Shown here: positions 1 through 8,777 of the stretch, in pieces | How the letters are laid out: the number at the start of each line of letters is the position of its first letter | How positions within the stretch are numbered: the first letter of the stretch is position 1 | NCBI GenBank assembly: GCA_965220665.1 | Contig: CBDCQQ010000005.1 | Span: 1,612,001 to 1,676,000 of the forward strand | Direction: 5' to 3' | DNA from: JAJDZL01 sp965220665 | GTDB lineage: Bacteria > Pseudomonadota > Gammaproteobacteria > Arenicellales > JAJDZL01 | Length of the DNA stretch: 64,000 nt | The notes under the pieces: generated by a model | Seen by the model: the letters and a program-made list of their open reading frames with translations, nothing else | Databases searched by the model: none | Told to the model about the DNA's origin: nothing | Translations under genes and position numbers: made by a program

Positions 1-48
1 GAGACGACAATTTTAGATAGATTGTCGGAGATTTTCTGAAACAACCGA

Positions 49-1440
49 GAGTTATGCCCAAAAGTAGTGCGTGACGGGGGTTGAAAAAAAAGCGGCGTAT
101 CTGGTTAAATGTAGAAAGCATTTTTACAACCAACCAGAGAGGTACGCCACTATGAGTAACGATAACGTAATTGGATTTGAAAGTCGAGACATTTCACCCG
201 ATGTTGTGACCGAATTGGTGCGCACCGGTGCCAGACGGATTCTCGCCCAGGCCCTGCAGCTTGAGGTGGAGGAATTTCTCGCTCAGTATGACGGACAGTA
301 TGCTGGCAACGGGCTTCGGGCGGTGGTTCGAAGCGGCAGCCAGCCTGAGCGTGACATTCAGACCGGTATCGGGCCGGTTTCGGTTCGGATTCCGAAGGTC
401 CGCTCGAATACCGGCGAGCCGGTGTCGTTCCGCTCGGCACTGATCCCGCCGTATGTGAGAAAGACGGCGACGGTTGAGGCGTTTGTGCCGTGGCTTTATC
501 TGAAGGGGGTGTCAAGCGGTGAGATGGCTGATACCCTGAAGGTTCTGCTGGGCAGTAAGGCGCAGGGTTTTTCTGCCTCATCGGTCTCCCGCCTGGCGCA
601 GCAGTGGAATGAGGAGATGAGGCGGTGGCAGACGCGCGGCATCACCGGGAAGATCGTTTATGTATGGGCCGATGGGGTGTACTGCGGGCTTCGGGCCGAG
701 GATGCAAAGCTGTGTGCGCTGGTGCTGATCGGGGTTGATGAGTGTGGCCGCAAGCAGTTGCTGGCGATTGAGGACGGGGTGCGCGAATCGACCGAGAGCT
801 GGAAGGGGATGCTGCTGGATCTGAAGTCCAGGGGCATGGATGCACCGAAGCTGGCGGTTGGAGACGGGGCGATGGGGTTCTGGTCGGCATTGGACCAGGT
901 TTACCCTGAAACCCAGGATCAGCGCTGCTGGGTGCATAAGACGGCGAATGTGCTCAACCGGCTGCCGAAGATGCTGCACGGACAGGCGAAAAAGGCGCTT
1001 CACCAGATCTGGATGGCAGACACGCGCGAGGCGGCGCATGAGGCGTTTGATCGGTTTGTGGAAACCTATCAGGACAAGTATCCGAAAGTGGTTGAATGCC
1101 TGATCGGGGATCGTGAGGAGCTGCTGGCGTTTTACGATTTTCCGGCATCGCACTGGCAATCTCTGCGTACCACTAATCCAATCGAGTCGACCTTCGCGAC
1201 GATCCGTCACCGCACCAAGCGCTCGAAGGGCTGTCTGAGCAGAACGACGATGCTGGGCATGATGTACAGGCTGGGGATGTGTGCGGAGAAAAAATGGCGA
1301 CGGCTGCGCGGGTTCAGGCAGCTGGGCAAAGTGATCGAGGGAGTGAAATTCAAGAATGGAGTCGAACTGAATTACAATGACACCGACCAGGTAGCCGCTT
1401 AGTGATGAATCCCGTCACGCACTACTTTTGGGCATAACTC
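49..1440 (+). mobile_element. IS256-family insertion sequence, copy 1
   Basis: Complete 1392-bp element. The ends are 30-bp inverted repeats at 49-78 and 1411-1440, reading GAGTTATGCCC inward. They are flanked by a perfect 9-bp target duplication, AACAACCGA, at 40-48 and 1441-1449. One transposase gene fills the interior. The element is GC-richer than the host sequence on either side. A second copy lies in the opposite orientation at 7238-8629. Intact ends and duplication point to recent, simple transposition. Confidence 0.96.
152..1402 (+). CDS. IS256-family transposase (copy 1)
   Basis: Mutator-type DDE transposase of 416 residues, the usual IS256-family size. The catalytic residues fit D174 (VWADGVYCG), D238 (VGDGAMGF) and E345 (NPIESTFATIRHRTKRSKG). 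It should catalyse copy-out transposition through a circular intermediate, as known for IS256. I chose the ATG at 152 because AGAGAGG precedes it and the protein then begins in the family's usual place. The frame is open back to a GTG at 71, but that lies inside the terminal inverted repeat. The gene is intact, so the element is probably still active. Confidence 0.95.
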   Translation: MSNDNVIGFESRDISPDVVTELVRTGARRILAQALQLEVEEFLAQYDGQYAGNGLRAVVRSGSQPERDIQTGIGPVSVRIPKVRSNTGEPVSFRSALIPPYVRKTATVEAFVPWLYLKGVSSGEMADTLKVLLGSKAQGFSASSVSRLAQQWNEEMRRWQTRGITGKIVYVWADGVYCGLRAEDAKLCALVLIGVDECGRKQLLAIEDGVRESTESWKGMLLDLKSRGMDAPKLAVGDGAMGFWSALDQVYPETQDQRCWVHKTANVLNRLPKMLHGQAKKALHQIWMADTREAAHEAFDRFVETYQDKYPKVVECLIGDREELLAFYDFPASHWQSLRTTNPIESTFATIRHRTKRSKGCLSRTTMLGMMYRLGMCAEKKWRRLRGFRQLGKVIEGVKFKNGVELNYNDTDQVAA

Positions 1441-1497
1441 AACAACCGACTACGTCGCGTTTTATTTCGAGCTTAATTTGTACCAACTATTTTCGCA

Positions 1498-2811
1498 CTA
1501 ACTATGGCTGTTGCTCGATTCATTCAAAATCAATGACGCGTAATATAGAGGTAGGGTGGTTAGAACATCGTGTTTTTCACCCCTCGCTCCGATTAATTTA
1601 ATCGCAAGATTTGGCTGGTAACGATTGATGTACGACGTCAGGCTTTTTGCTTGAGTTCTCTTGCCGCTCTTTACTTCGACGGGTACTATTTCTCCCTGCT
1701 TATTTCGAATGACAAACTCAATCTGCGCTTTATTTTGTTCCCAACTGTAAGTCTGATTGAGCCCTTGTGCAATCAGTTCATTCTGAACGAAATTCTCCGC
1801 GATGAAACCTTTAAATGCGGTCGTTTGATCAATTTGGTCCTCATATGACATTCCTGCTAAATAACCCAGTAGTCCGACATCAAACAGAAACAATTTGAAC
1901 AGATTTTCCTTTATTTGAATGTTCAACGGTGGTTTTGGTTCGTGTGCGATTGGATAATTTTTAGAAACCAATTTGGCTTTGGTCAACCAGTCTACTGAAT
2001 AGCGATTCTTTCCTTTGATGGGTCCGCGAAAATGAAAACGTTTAACAGAGTCATCAATGCTCTTTCCCAACTGTAGAGGAATGCTCCTGAAAACAGTCTC
2101 CGTGTGTTGAGCGTTCACGGGACCGGAGTATTTACCGAAATCACGTGTATAGCTGTCAATCAAATTGCGATGAACATTCTTGACATTTACTACGCGCTCC
2201 ACGAGAGAGTGATTCTGTGAAATCCAGTAATTGACTGCCTCTGGCATGCCGCCGACGTAGAAATAGTCGAGTAATGCCGACCAAAGCTGTCTGTGTGATT
2301 CACTCGTGTCAAGTCTGTCGTGATAAGAACTGACAACTATCTGGGGTACTGCAGAATTTATAAATTCCTCGAATGTGAGAGGAAACAGGTCCATCAATTC
2401 CACTTTGCCAACTGGAAAAGACTGTAACAAACTGATATTGGATCCAGTAGCGATTACAAATGCATACGGTAATTCTTCAGATACATATTTGAGTGATTGC
2501 AATGCTTTGGTACAAGACCCGACTTCATCAAAAATGATCAGATCTTTGCTGACATCAATTGGTTCACCGAATCTGAGGCCAATGTTACCAAATATGGTTT
2601 CTGGGTCTAGACCGTCATCAAATAGGCTTTCAAGTGATGGGTCACGTTCAAAATCCAGGTAGTGTGTACGCCTAAACTTTCCACACTTGGCGAACAAGGT
2701 CCTGAGAAGAAATGTCTTTCCTGTTTGCCGTGCACCATTTAAGAGAATGGGTTGGCGTGCAGTCTTTTGCTGCCATTCAAGCAGGTTCGACATTAAAGCG
2801 CGTTCAAGCAT
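1498..2811 (-). CDS. DUF4143-type AAA+ ATPase
   Basis: 437-residue P-loop ATPase of the DUF4143 group. The Walker A motif is GARQTGKT near residue 26, and the Walker B-like stretch is LIIFDEVG near residue 95. The C-terminal part carries IEFVIRN...PVEVKSGK, the nuclease-like fold signature of DUF4143 proteins. The cellular role of this family is unknown; it is often multicopy and patchily distributed. A second, clearly diverged member lies at 5897-7060, so the two bracket the racemase and esterase genes. The start MLERALMSNLLEW is typical of the family. IS copy 1 ends 57 bases beyond its 3' end. Confidence 0.85.
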   Translation of the reverse strand: MLERALMSNLLEWQQKTARQPILLNGARQTGKTFLLRTLFAKCGKFRRTHYLDFERDPSLESLFDDGLDPETIFGNIGLRFGEPIDVSKDLIIFDEVGSCTKALQSLKYVSEELPYAFVIATGSNISLLQSFPVGKVELMDLFPLTFEEFINSAVPQIVVSSYHDRLDTSESHRQLWSALLDYFYVGGMPEAVNYWISQNHSLVERVVNVKNVHRNLIDSYTRDFGKYSGPVNAQHTETVFRSIPLQLGKSIDDSVKRFHFRGPIKGKNRYSVDWLTKAKLVSKNYPIAHEPKPPLNIQIKENLFKLFLFDVGLLGYLAGMSYEDQIDQTTAFKGFIAENFVQNELIAQGLNQTYSWEQNKAQIEFVIRNKQGEIVPVEVKSGKRTQAKSLTSYINRYQPNLAIKLIGARGEKHDVLTTLPLYYASLILNESSNSHS

Positions 2812-3543
2812 AATTAAAAAACATCCCTGACATCAAGATGTTTTGCAAATTCAAATCGTTGTACAAATCTAACTGGGTATTGTTCCACTTTCTACGATTC
2901 GACACTCGCTGTATGTGCGCAGTGTTTGGTGTAAACTCGTCATTTTATTGTTATTTTACAATAAGACGTATGAATAAATGTATAAAAGCAACAAAAAGTC
3001 ATATGACTAAGTGTTAATACTTTTCATTCCTTGGTACTAGAAAATGTAATCTAATGTTATTATCAATGGTAATTATTATTCTTATGTTGTTGTTATTGCT
3101 ACTTAATAGAATTAGAGTGACCAGATTTTCCATTTTGCTATATCTATTATTGGAATAACAATTATCGCTATACGAGATTCGGAGTATATGGAGTATACGG
3201 ACTACGGTTCAGATCAGGTAGCATTGGATGAGCTTGTGGCTCCTGAATTGTCGATTAAATTACTGAAGATGTTTTCGCGATCACATCAATAGTACACTCC
3301 CCCATTTTTGTAACACGGGAGTAGTAGGGAGCACTATCCTTAGTTCAACATTCTTAAAATTGTTTATCTGAAATTCTCCTGTCTGATAAACTGCAACAAA
3401 AAGAGGTTCAGCCCAGAGCCCAGACGAATAACAAAGGGAAAACAGCAAATGGAGTACACAATTCTGGGTCATGCCTGTGGTGTCAGGGTTTCAAGGTTGT
3501 GTCTCGCTACCGATATCTATTCAGATGGAGAAGGAGTGGTGTC
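2812..3543. other. AT-rich gene-free stretch
   Basis: No convincing coding sequence. The DNA is markedly AT-rich, especially 2930-3170, with runs of TTATTATT type. Short open frames on either strand lack ribosome-binding sites and family features. The last bases, 3531-3536 (AAGGAG), are the likely ribosome-binding site of the next gene. The stretch may carry promoters for the two flanking genes, which diverge from it. Confidence 0.6.
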
Positions 3544-4626
3544 TTGAGAGTTTCAAAGTTTGTTCATGCGATAGATCTTCACGCCTGTGGAGAACCAGGA
3601 CGAGTGATTGTCGGTGGAATTACCGATATTCCTGGTGAGACAATGTATGACAAGATGTGCTACCTGGAACAGAATGGCGATGATTTGAGAAAAAGAATGT
3701 TGCGCGAACCGCGCGGTTATCCCGCCGCAAACTGCAACATCGTATTGCCCTCGCGAAATCCTAAAGCTGATGCCGGGTTTGTGATTCTCGAACAAGTGGA
3801 ATATCCATTAATGTCAGGTACCAACGCAATCTGTGTGGTAACAGCATTAATTGAAACTGGTATGGTCGCAGTAACCGAGCCAGAAACTATATTGACGCTT
3901 GAGGCACCTGCGGGTCTTGTAACTGTAACTGCAGAAGTGAAGGATGGAAAAGTGAAGAGCGTCACTTTTGAAAATGTGCCAGCCTTCGCAGTTCATTTGG
4001 ATCAGGTTATTGACGTTCCGGAATTTGGAAAGGTACCGGTTGATGTCGCTTGGGGCGGAATGTTCTACGTCATCGCAGACGCGGAAAAATTGGGTATCGA
4101 GATTGTTCCTGATCGAGGTGGTGAGATCACGCGTGCTGGTGAGATGATTAAAGCAGCAGCGCGCGAACAGTTGCCATGTGTCCATCCGGAAAACCCAAAT
4201 GTATCAGGTGTCACCATATGTGTGATGACGGGTACCCCGACAACTAAAGGCGCTACAGCGAAAAATGCGGTTGTTGTGTCGTCTGGTCAGCTTGATTGGG
4301 ACAGGCCCATGACATGGACGGGTGTTATTGATCGGTCTCCCTGCGGTACCGGTACTTGTGCACGTATGGCAGCACTTTATGCGAAAGGCGAGCTAGGACT
4401 GAATGAAGACTTCCATCACGAAGGGATTTTGGGAACAATTTTCACTGGAAGGCTGATTCGAGAGGTAAGATTGGGCGATCAGCTTGCAGTTGTTCCAACT
4501 ATCAAGGGACAAGCCTGGGTCACAGGATTTGCTCAGTATGTTGTTGATGTTGATGATCCTTTTCCCGACGGATTCACTATCGGAGATATTTGGGGAGGTG
4601 CGGTCGAAAAACCACTTGCTCACTGA
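3544..4626 (+). CDS. Proline racemase superfamily enzyme (Ser/Cys type)
   Basis: Member of the proline racemase / hydroxyproline epimerase / trans-3-hydroxyproline dehydratase superfamily, about 360 residues from a TTG start at 3544 placed 7 nt after AAGGAG. The N-terminus (HAIDLHACGEPGRVIVGG) is characteristic. The first catalytic position, normally Cys in MCGH, is Ser91 in MSGTN. The second Cys is kept as C267 in DRSPCGTGTC. Ser/Cys pairs are known in this superfamily and need not mean loss of activity, but they leave the reaction (epimerase or dehydratase) open. A GTG 45 nt upstream would add 15 basic residues and seems less likely. It stands alone between oppositely oriented genes. Confidence 0.85.
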   Translation: MRVSKFVHAIDLHACGEPGRVIVGGITDIPGETMYDKMCYLEQNGDDLRKRMLREPRGYPAANCNIVLPSRNPKADAGFVILEQVEYPLMSGTNAICVVTALIETGMVAVTEPETILTLEAPAGLVTVTAEVKDGKVKSVTFENVPAFAVHLDQVIDVPEFGKVPVDVAWGGMFYVIADAEKLGIEIVPDRGGEITRAGEMIKAAAREQLPCVHPENPNVSGVTICVMTGTPTTKGATAKNAVVVSSGQLDWDRPMTWTGVIDRSPCGTGTCARMAALYAKGELGLNEDFHHEGILGTIFTGRLIREVRLGDQLAVVPTIKGQAWVTGFAQYVVDVDDPFPDGFTIGDIWGGAVEKPLAH

Positions 4627-4681
4627 TACACAATCAGTTAATTTGTTTGAAATTTGAATCGACCTCAAATGACGACCGAAA

Positions 4682-5614
4682 TTACTTCACTGCGCCGAAG
4701 TTTCGGATAGCGCTACAAATCCGCTGAAAGCTGTTGCCTGCATCTGAGCTCATGTACCGACCGCGAAGGTAGCCGTGCACCAGTCCTTTTTCAACTGTAC
4801 ATTCAGCTTGGACTCCAGCATCCCGAAGCCGATTGACGTATTCAACGGAGTCGTCTCGGATTGGATCAAACTCTGCAGCAAACGCGGCACATGGCGGAAA
4901 TCCTGAAAAATCCTCCTGCACAAGCGGAAAGTAAGTCGGATTGTCATTGCTCGGATTTCCAGCACTTCGCAAGTTCTCAAAATAGTGCACATCCTGAGTT
5001 GTGAGAAGCGGGGCATCGGATGCTTCTTCATACGATGGCAGTCCCATGATCACGCCGCCTAGAAACGCATAGATCAAAACTTGTCCAATGGGTTGCTGTT
5101 CGCTGCCATGACGGTCTGCACAGACCGCGGCTGCCAGGGTTGCACCGGCCGAATCTCCGCACACTATCGTGCGACCTTCGTCCAACGCAGCGAAAGCATC
5201 AAGCGCATCATGAAAGTGCGCCGGAAAGCGATGTTCAGGAGTTAGCCTGTAGTCAACTGCGACAACCCGAAGATTCGTCTCGCTCGCCATATCGGCACAG
5301 ATCGTGTTGTGAGTGTCGAGATTACCGATCGCAAATCCGCCGCCATGGTAGTAGATTACGGTCGCATCAGACGATGGTTCACTCGGTATGTACAATCGAA
5401 TGGAAATGAGTCCGTCTCGACCTTCAACGACATCGTCTCGGATATCGATTCCGTCTGGAATTGGTGTATCAAAATGCGTACACATAACTTCGTACGAACG
5501 ACGACCCTCTTCAATACTGCCAGCCTCGCTGTGCGGCGGATAACTGGCTTGCACTTTTTCGAGGAACGCGACTACATCCGGTTTCATGGCATACTTTTCG
5601 AGATCGTAATTCAC
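4682..5614 (-). CDS. Alpha/beta hydrolase, hormone-sensitive-lipase-like esterase
   Basis: 310-residue hydrolase of the HSL/acetyl-esterase group. The oxyanion-hole motif HGGG (YYHGGGFAIGNLDTHN) and the nucleophile motif GDSAG are both present. A plausible acid sits in EFDPIRDD and a catalytic His in VHGYLRG, so the triad looks intact. It would act on short-chain esters in the cytoplasm, as there is no signal peptide. The start is a GTG at 5614 with AGAGGA about 8 nt upstream. It converges with the racemase gene. The substrate is not predictable from sequence. Confidence 0.88.
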   Translation of the reverse strand: MNYDLEKYAMKPDVVAFLEKVQASYPPHSEAGSIEEGRRSYEVMCTHFDTPIPDGIDIRDDVVEGRDGLISIRLYIPSEPSSDATVIYYHGGGFAIGNLDTHNTICADMASETNLRVVAVDYRLTPEHRFPAHFHDALDAFAALDEGRTIVCGDSAGATLAAAVCADRHGSEQQPIGQVLIYAFLGGVIMGLPSYEEASDAPLLTTQDVHYFENLRSAGNPSNDNPTYFPLVQEDFSGFPPCAAFAAEFDPIRDDSVEYVNRLRDAGVQAECTVEKGLVHGYLRGRYMSSDAGNSFQRICSAIRNFGAVK

Positions 5615-5896
5615 TGTGGGTTTCCTCTAAAAGTGGACACGATAAGAATATTACCAGACTTGAATCAAAATCGAAAGCAAATTGGTTTTCATTTGAAATG
5701 CGGAAGACACTGTCGACTCTAGCCAAATTCGATTGCCCAGATGTTAGCTTTAAATTCCATCTGAAGTTCCAGCAAATTACCCTGTTGGCGAGTCTCTCCG
5801 AATTGAGTCATTCGCCAAATGTGGTTCTAAGTTATTGAATGTCGCGAATCGGACAATGTTGTCGCAAAAACGATCTCAACCTAGTTGACCTCGGAC

Positions 5897-7060
5897 TTAC
5901 CACGGGTCAGCAAGTCCTATGAATTCCTGGTAATTCTCAGGATGAATGCCCTGAAACGAGCTGTCTGGATAAGCTTCACGCCAGGCGCGAGGAACGCGAA
6001 GAGACTTTTTACGTAGTGACCATTTGATTTCGTAAGCGCTCAGATGTCCGCTTGCCTCTTCAATTAGATCAATCTCCTGGCGATCATAGGTTCGCCAGAA
6101 GTAGCTGTCAGCCAGAGATCTGGAGTAGGCGTTTCGCTTGAGTCTCTCAACAAGGACATAATTCTCCCATAGCGCACCGACATCGTTTCGAAGCGACAAT
6201 GGATTGAAATTGCTGATGATTCCATTACGAACTCCATTGTCATAAAAGTAATACTTTCGGCTCTTTGTGATTTCTTTCCGCAGATTACGACTAAATCCTC
6301 CTCTGCTGTAAAGAACAAAAGACTTTTCCAGCAAGCCCAAGTAACGCTCTACCGAATTTTTGCTCATTCCGAGTTGTCCACCCAATTCAGCTACCGAAAC
6401 CTCCTGCCCAACCTGGAACGCAATTAACTGCAGCAGACGAAGTAATTTATCAGCAAATCGAACACCGTCAACTTGAAGAATGTCCCTGAAAAGGTATGAT
6501 CCGATCAGCTCCTTGAGATAAACTTCTCGATCCCGGTTCGAACTCATGAGAACAATTTCAGGATAAGAGCCGTAAATTAACCGGCACTCGAGGTTTGCAA
6601 GAGTCTCATGAGCCGCCTCAGTTTGTTGGATCTCGAATTGTGCAAGCGGAAGTAAGAGAAGCGTGTTCTTACGACCGGTCAGCGATTCCCCTGTAGTTTG
6701 AGCGAGGTCAAAGGAAGACGAACTGGTTGCGATAATCCGAAGCCCCTCGACATGATCGACTAAAAGTTTGAGATTCAGCCCGATTTGCCGTAAATGTTGT
6801 GCCTCATCCACGATAAGGGTTTGATTATCACCCACGAACTGCTTGAGTTTGACAATGGACTGACTCTCTAAAAAGTCTCGTATGGAAATATCTTCCCCTG
6901 TCACTACAAGTGCATTGGGATCATGTTGCTGGACGTAGCGCTGAACCAATGTCGTTTTACCAACCCGGCGAGGACCATAAATTATCGCTACCTTGCCTGG
7001 TGCAACAACCGATTTGAGTCGGGATAACTGAGCTTGCGGAATGTAAGAATCTATATACAT
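5897..7060 (-). CDS. DUF4143-type AAA+ ATPase, second copy type
   Basis: 387-residue P-loop ATPase with Walker A YGPRRVGKTT near residue 29 and Walker B TLIVDEAQ near residue 83. The C-terminal DUF4143/nuclease-like segment includes EIDLIEEASGHLSAYEIKWS. A winged-helix-like segment (VSVAELGGQLGMSKNSVERYLGLL) lies in the middle. It is related in architecture to the ATPase at 1498-2811 but strongly diverged, so not a recent duplicate. The ATG directly abuts a perfect 10-bp inverted repeat with a TATAAT inside, suggesting a leaderless or nearly leaderless transcript under tight control. Function unknown. Confidence 0.85.
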   Translation of the reverse strand: MYIDSYIPQAQLSRLKSVVAPGKVAIIYGPRRVGKTTLVQRYVQQHDPNALVVTGEDISIRDFLESQSIVKLKQFVGDNQTLIVDEAQHLRQIGLNLKLLVDHVEGLRIIATSSSSFDLAQTTGESLTGRKNTLLLLPLAQFEIQQTEAAHETLANLECRLIYGSYPEIVLMSSNRDREVYLKELIGSYLFRDILQVDGVRFADKLLRLLQLIAFQVGQEVSVAELGGQLGMSKNSVERYLGLLEKSFVLYSRGGFSRNLRKEITKSRKYYFYDNGVRNGIISNFNPLSLRNDVGALWENYVLVERLKRNAYSRSLADSYFWRTYDRQEIDLIEEASGHLSAYEIKWSLRKKSLRVPRAWREAYPDSSFQGIHPENYQEFIGLADPW

Positions 7061-7090
7061 AGTGACTTAAATTATAAAAATTAAGTCACT
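7061..7090 (-). promoter_or_regulatory. Palindrome containing a -10 box, abutting the ATPase start
   Basis: Perfect 10-bp inverted repeat AGTGACTTAA / TTAAGTCACT with a 10-nt spacer, ending one base before the ATG of the ATPase gene. On the minus strand the spacer contains TATAAT (plus 7071-7076). A repressor on the two arms would cover the -10 region. No recognisable -35 box or Shine-Dalgarno sequence was found. Alternatively it is an RNA hairpin over the start codon. Confidence 0.5.
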
Positions 7091-7237
7091 ACATAACCCA
7101 TTTTTAGGCAAATTGGGTCACTAGATGGTTTCTATGTCCAATCAAATCACGTTAAAACACAAGCAACTAAATCAATTGTTGCTAGGGGGACCGGTTTTCC
7201 CAATTGTTTTAGTTTATACGTGGTCATAATCAGGGAT

Positions 7238-8629
7238 GAGTTATGCCCAAAAGTAGTGCGTGACGGGATTCATCACTAAGCGGCTACCTGGTCGGTGTCA
7301 TTGTAATTCAGTTCGACTCCATTCTTGAATTTCACTCCCTCGATCACTTTGCCCAGCTGCCTGAACCCGCGCAGCCGTCGCCATTTTTTCTCCGCACACA
7401 TCCCCAGCCTGTACATCATGCCCAGCATCGTCGTTCTGCTCAGACAGCCCTTCGAGCGCTTGGTGCGGTGACGGATCGTCGCGAAGGTCGACTCGATTGG
7501 ATTAGTGGTACGCAGAGATTGCCAGTGCGATGCCGGAAAATCGTAAAACGCCAGCAGCTCCTCACGATCCCCGATCAGGCATTCAACCACTTTCGGATAC
7601 TTGTCCTGATAGGTTTCCACAAACCGATCAAACGCCTCATGCGCCGCCTCGCGCGTGTCTGCCATCCAGATCTGGTGAAGCGCCTTTTTCGCCTGTCCGT
7701 GCAGCATCTTCGGCAGCCGGTTGAGCACATTCGCCGTCTTATGCACCCAGCAGCGCTGATCCTGGGTTTCAGGGTAAACCTGGTCCAATGCCGACCAGAA
7801 CCCCATCGCCCCGTCTCCAACCGCCAGCTTCGGTGCATCCATGCCCCTGGACTTCAGATCCAGCAGCATCCCCTTCCAGCTCTCGGTCGATTCGCGCACC
7901 CCGTCCTCAATCGCCAGCAACTGCTTGCGGCCACACTCATCAACCCCGATCAGCACCAGCGCACACAGCTTTGCATCCTCGGCCCGAAGCCCGCAGTACA
8001 CCCCATCGGCCCATACATAAACGATCTTCCCGGTGATGCCGCGCGTCTGCCACCGCCTCATCTCCTCATTCCACTGCTGCGCCAGGCGGGAGACCGATGA
8101 GGCAGAAAAACCCTGCGCCTTACTGCCCAGCAGAACCTTCAGGGTATCAGCCATCTCACCGCTTGACACCCCCTTCAGATAAAGCCACGGCACAAACGCC
8201 TCAACCGTCGCCGTCTTTCTCACATACGGCGGGATCAGTGCCGAGCGGAACGACACCGGCTCGCCGGTATTCGAGCGGACCTTCGGAATCCGAACCGAAA
8301 CCGGCCCGATACCGGTCTGAATGTCACGCTCAGGCTGGCTGCCGCTTCGAACCACCGCCCGAAGCCCGTTGCCAGCATACTGTCCGTCATACTGAGCGAG
8401 AAATTCCTCCACCTCAAGCTGCAGGGCCTGGGCGAGAATCCGTCTGGCACCGGTGCGCACCAATTCGGTCACAACATCGGGTGAAATGTCTCGACTTTCA
8501 AATCCAATTACGTTATCGTTACTCATAGTGGCGTACCTCTCTGGTTGGTTGTAAAAATGCTTTCTACATTTAACCAGATACGCCGCTTTTTTTTCAACCC
8601 CCGTCACGCACTACTTTTGGGCATAACTC
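7238..8629 (-). mobile_element. IS256-family insertion sequence, copy 2
   Basis: Second full 1392-bp element, reversed relative to copy 1, with the same terminal inverted repeats at 7238-7267 and 8600-8629. It has its own 8-bp target duplication, TCAGGGAT, at 7230-7237 and 8630-8637. The encoded protein and the overlapping frames match copy 1 residue for residue, so the DNA must be identical or nearly so. It sits just downstream of the amiR gene. Confidence 0.96.
7276..8526 (-). CDS. IS256-family transposase (copy 2)
   Basis: 416 residues, identical in sequence to the transposase of copy 1, with the same DDE residues (D174, D238, E345) and the same ATG start after AGAGAGG. The identity shows that the two insertions are recent or that the copies are being homogenised. 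Inverted orientation makes inversion of the 5.8 kb between the copies possible by homologous recombination. Confidence 0.95.
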   Translation of the reverse strand: MSNDNVIGFESRDISPDVVTELVRTGARRILAQALQLEVEEFLAQYDGQYAGNGLRAVVRSGSQPERDIQTGIGPVSVRIPKVRSNTGEPVSFRSALIPPYVRKTATVEAFVPWLYLKGVSSGEMADTLKVLLGSKAQGFSASSVSRLAQQWNEEMRRWQTRGITGKIVYVWADGVYCGLRAEDAKLCALVLIGVDECGRKQLLAIEDGVRESTESWKGMLLDLKSRGMDAPKLAVGDGAMGFWSALDQVYPETQDQRCWVHKTANVLNRLPKMLHGQAKKALHQIWMADTREAAHEAFDRFVETYQDKYPKVVECLIGDREELLAFYDFPASHWQSLRTTNPIESTFATIRHRTKRSKGCLSRTTMLGMMYRLGMCAEKKWRRLRGFRQLGKVIEGVKFKNGVELNYNDTDQVAA

Positions 8630-8777
8630 TCAGGGATAGCTAAAAAGTCGTTTATCGTTATGGAGTAGGTGTTGATCGAGACATTCAATTGCCCGAAGAA
8701 AGACCACGGTACGATGTACAGCAGCTTCTGCTGAAGTCGAATTTCAAATTTCGGTTCAGGAATATTTGATCAATTTC

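Noticed and set aside
150..1210. Minus-strand frames of 143 and 210 codons inside the IS256-type copies (mirrored in copy 2)
   Set aside because: They are antisense to the GC-rich transposase gene, have no family features, and arise from codon bias.
3281..3472. Minus-strand 63-codon frame in the AT-rich gap
   Set aside because: No ribosome-binding site and no protein-like pattern.
49..8629. A functional composite transposon made of the two IS256-type copies
   Set aside because: Each copy has its own target duplication of different length and sequence, so they inserted singly; no duplication frames the whole unit.
8630..8777. A further ami gene or porin downstream of amiR
   Set aside because: Only 148 bases remain before the insertion sequence and no coding pattern is present; beyond the element there is an unrelated ATPase gene.
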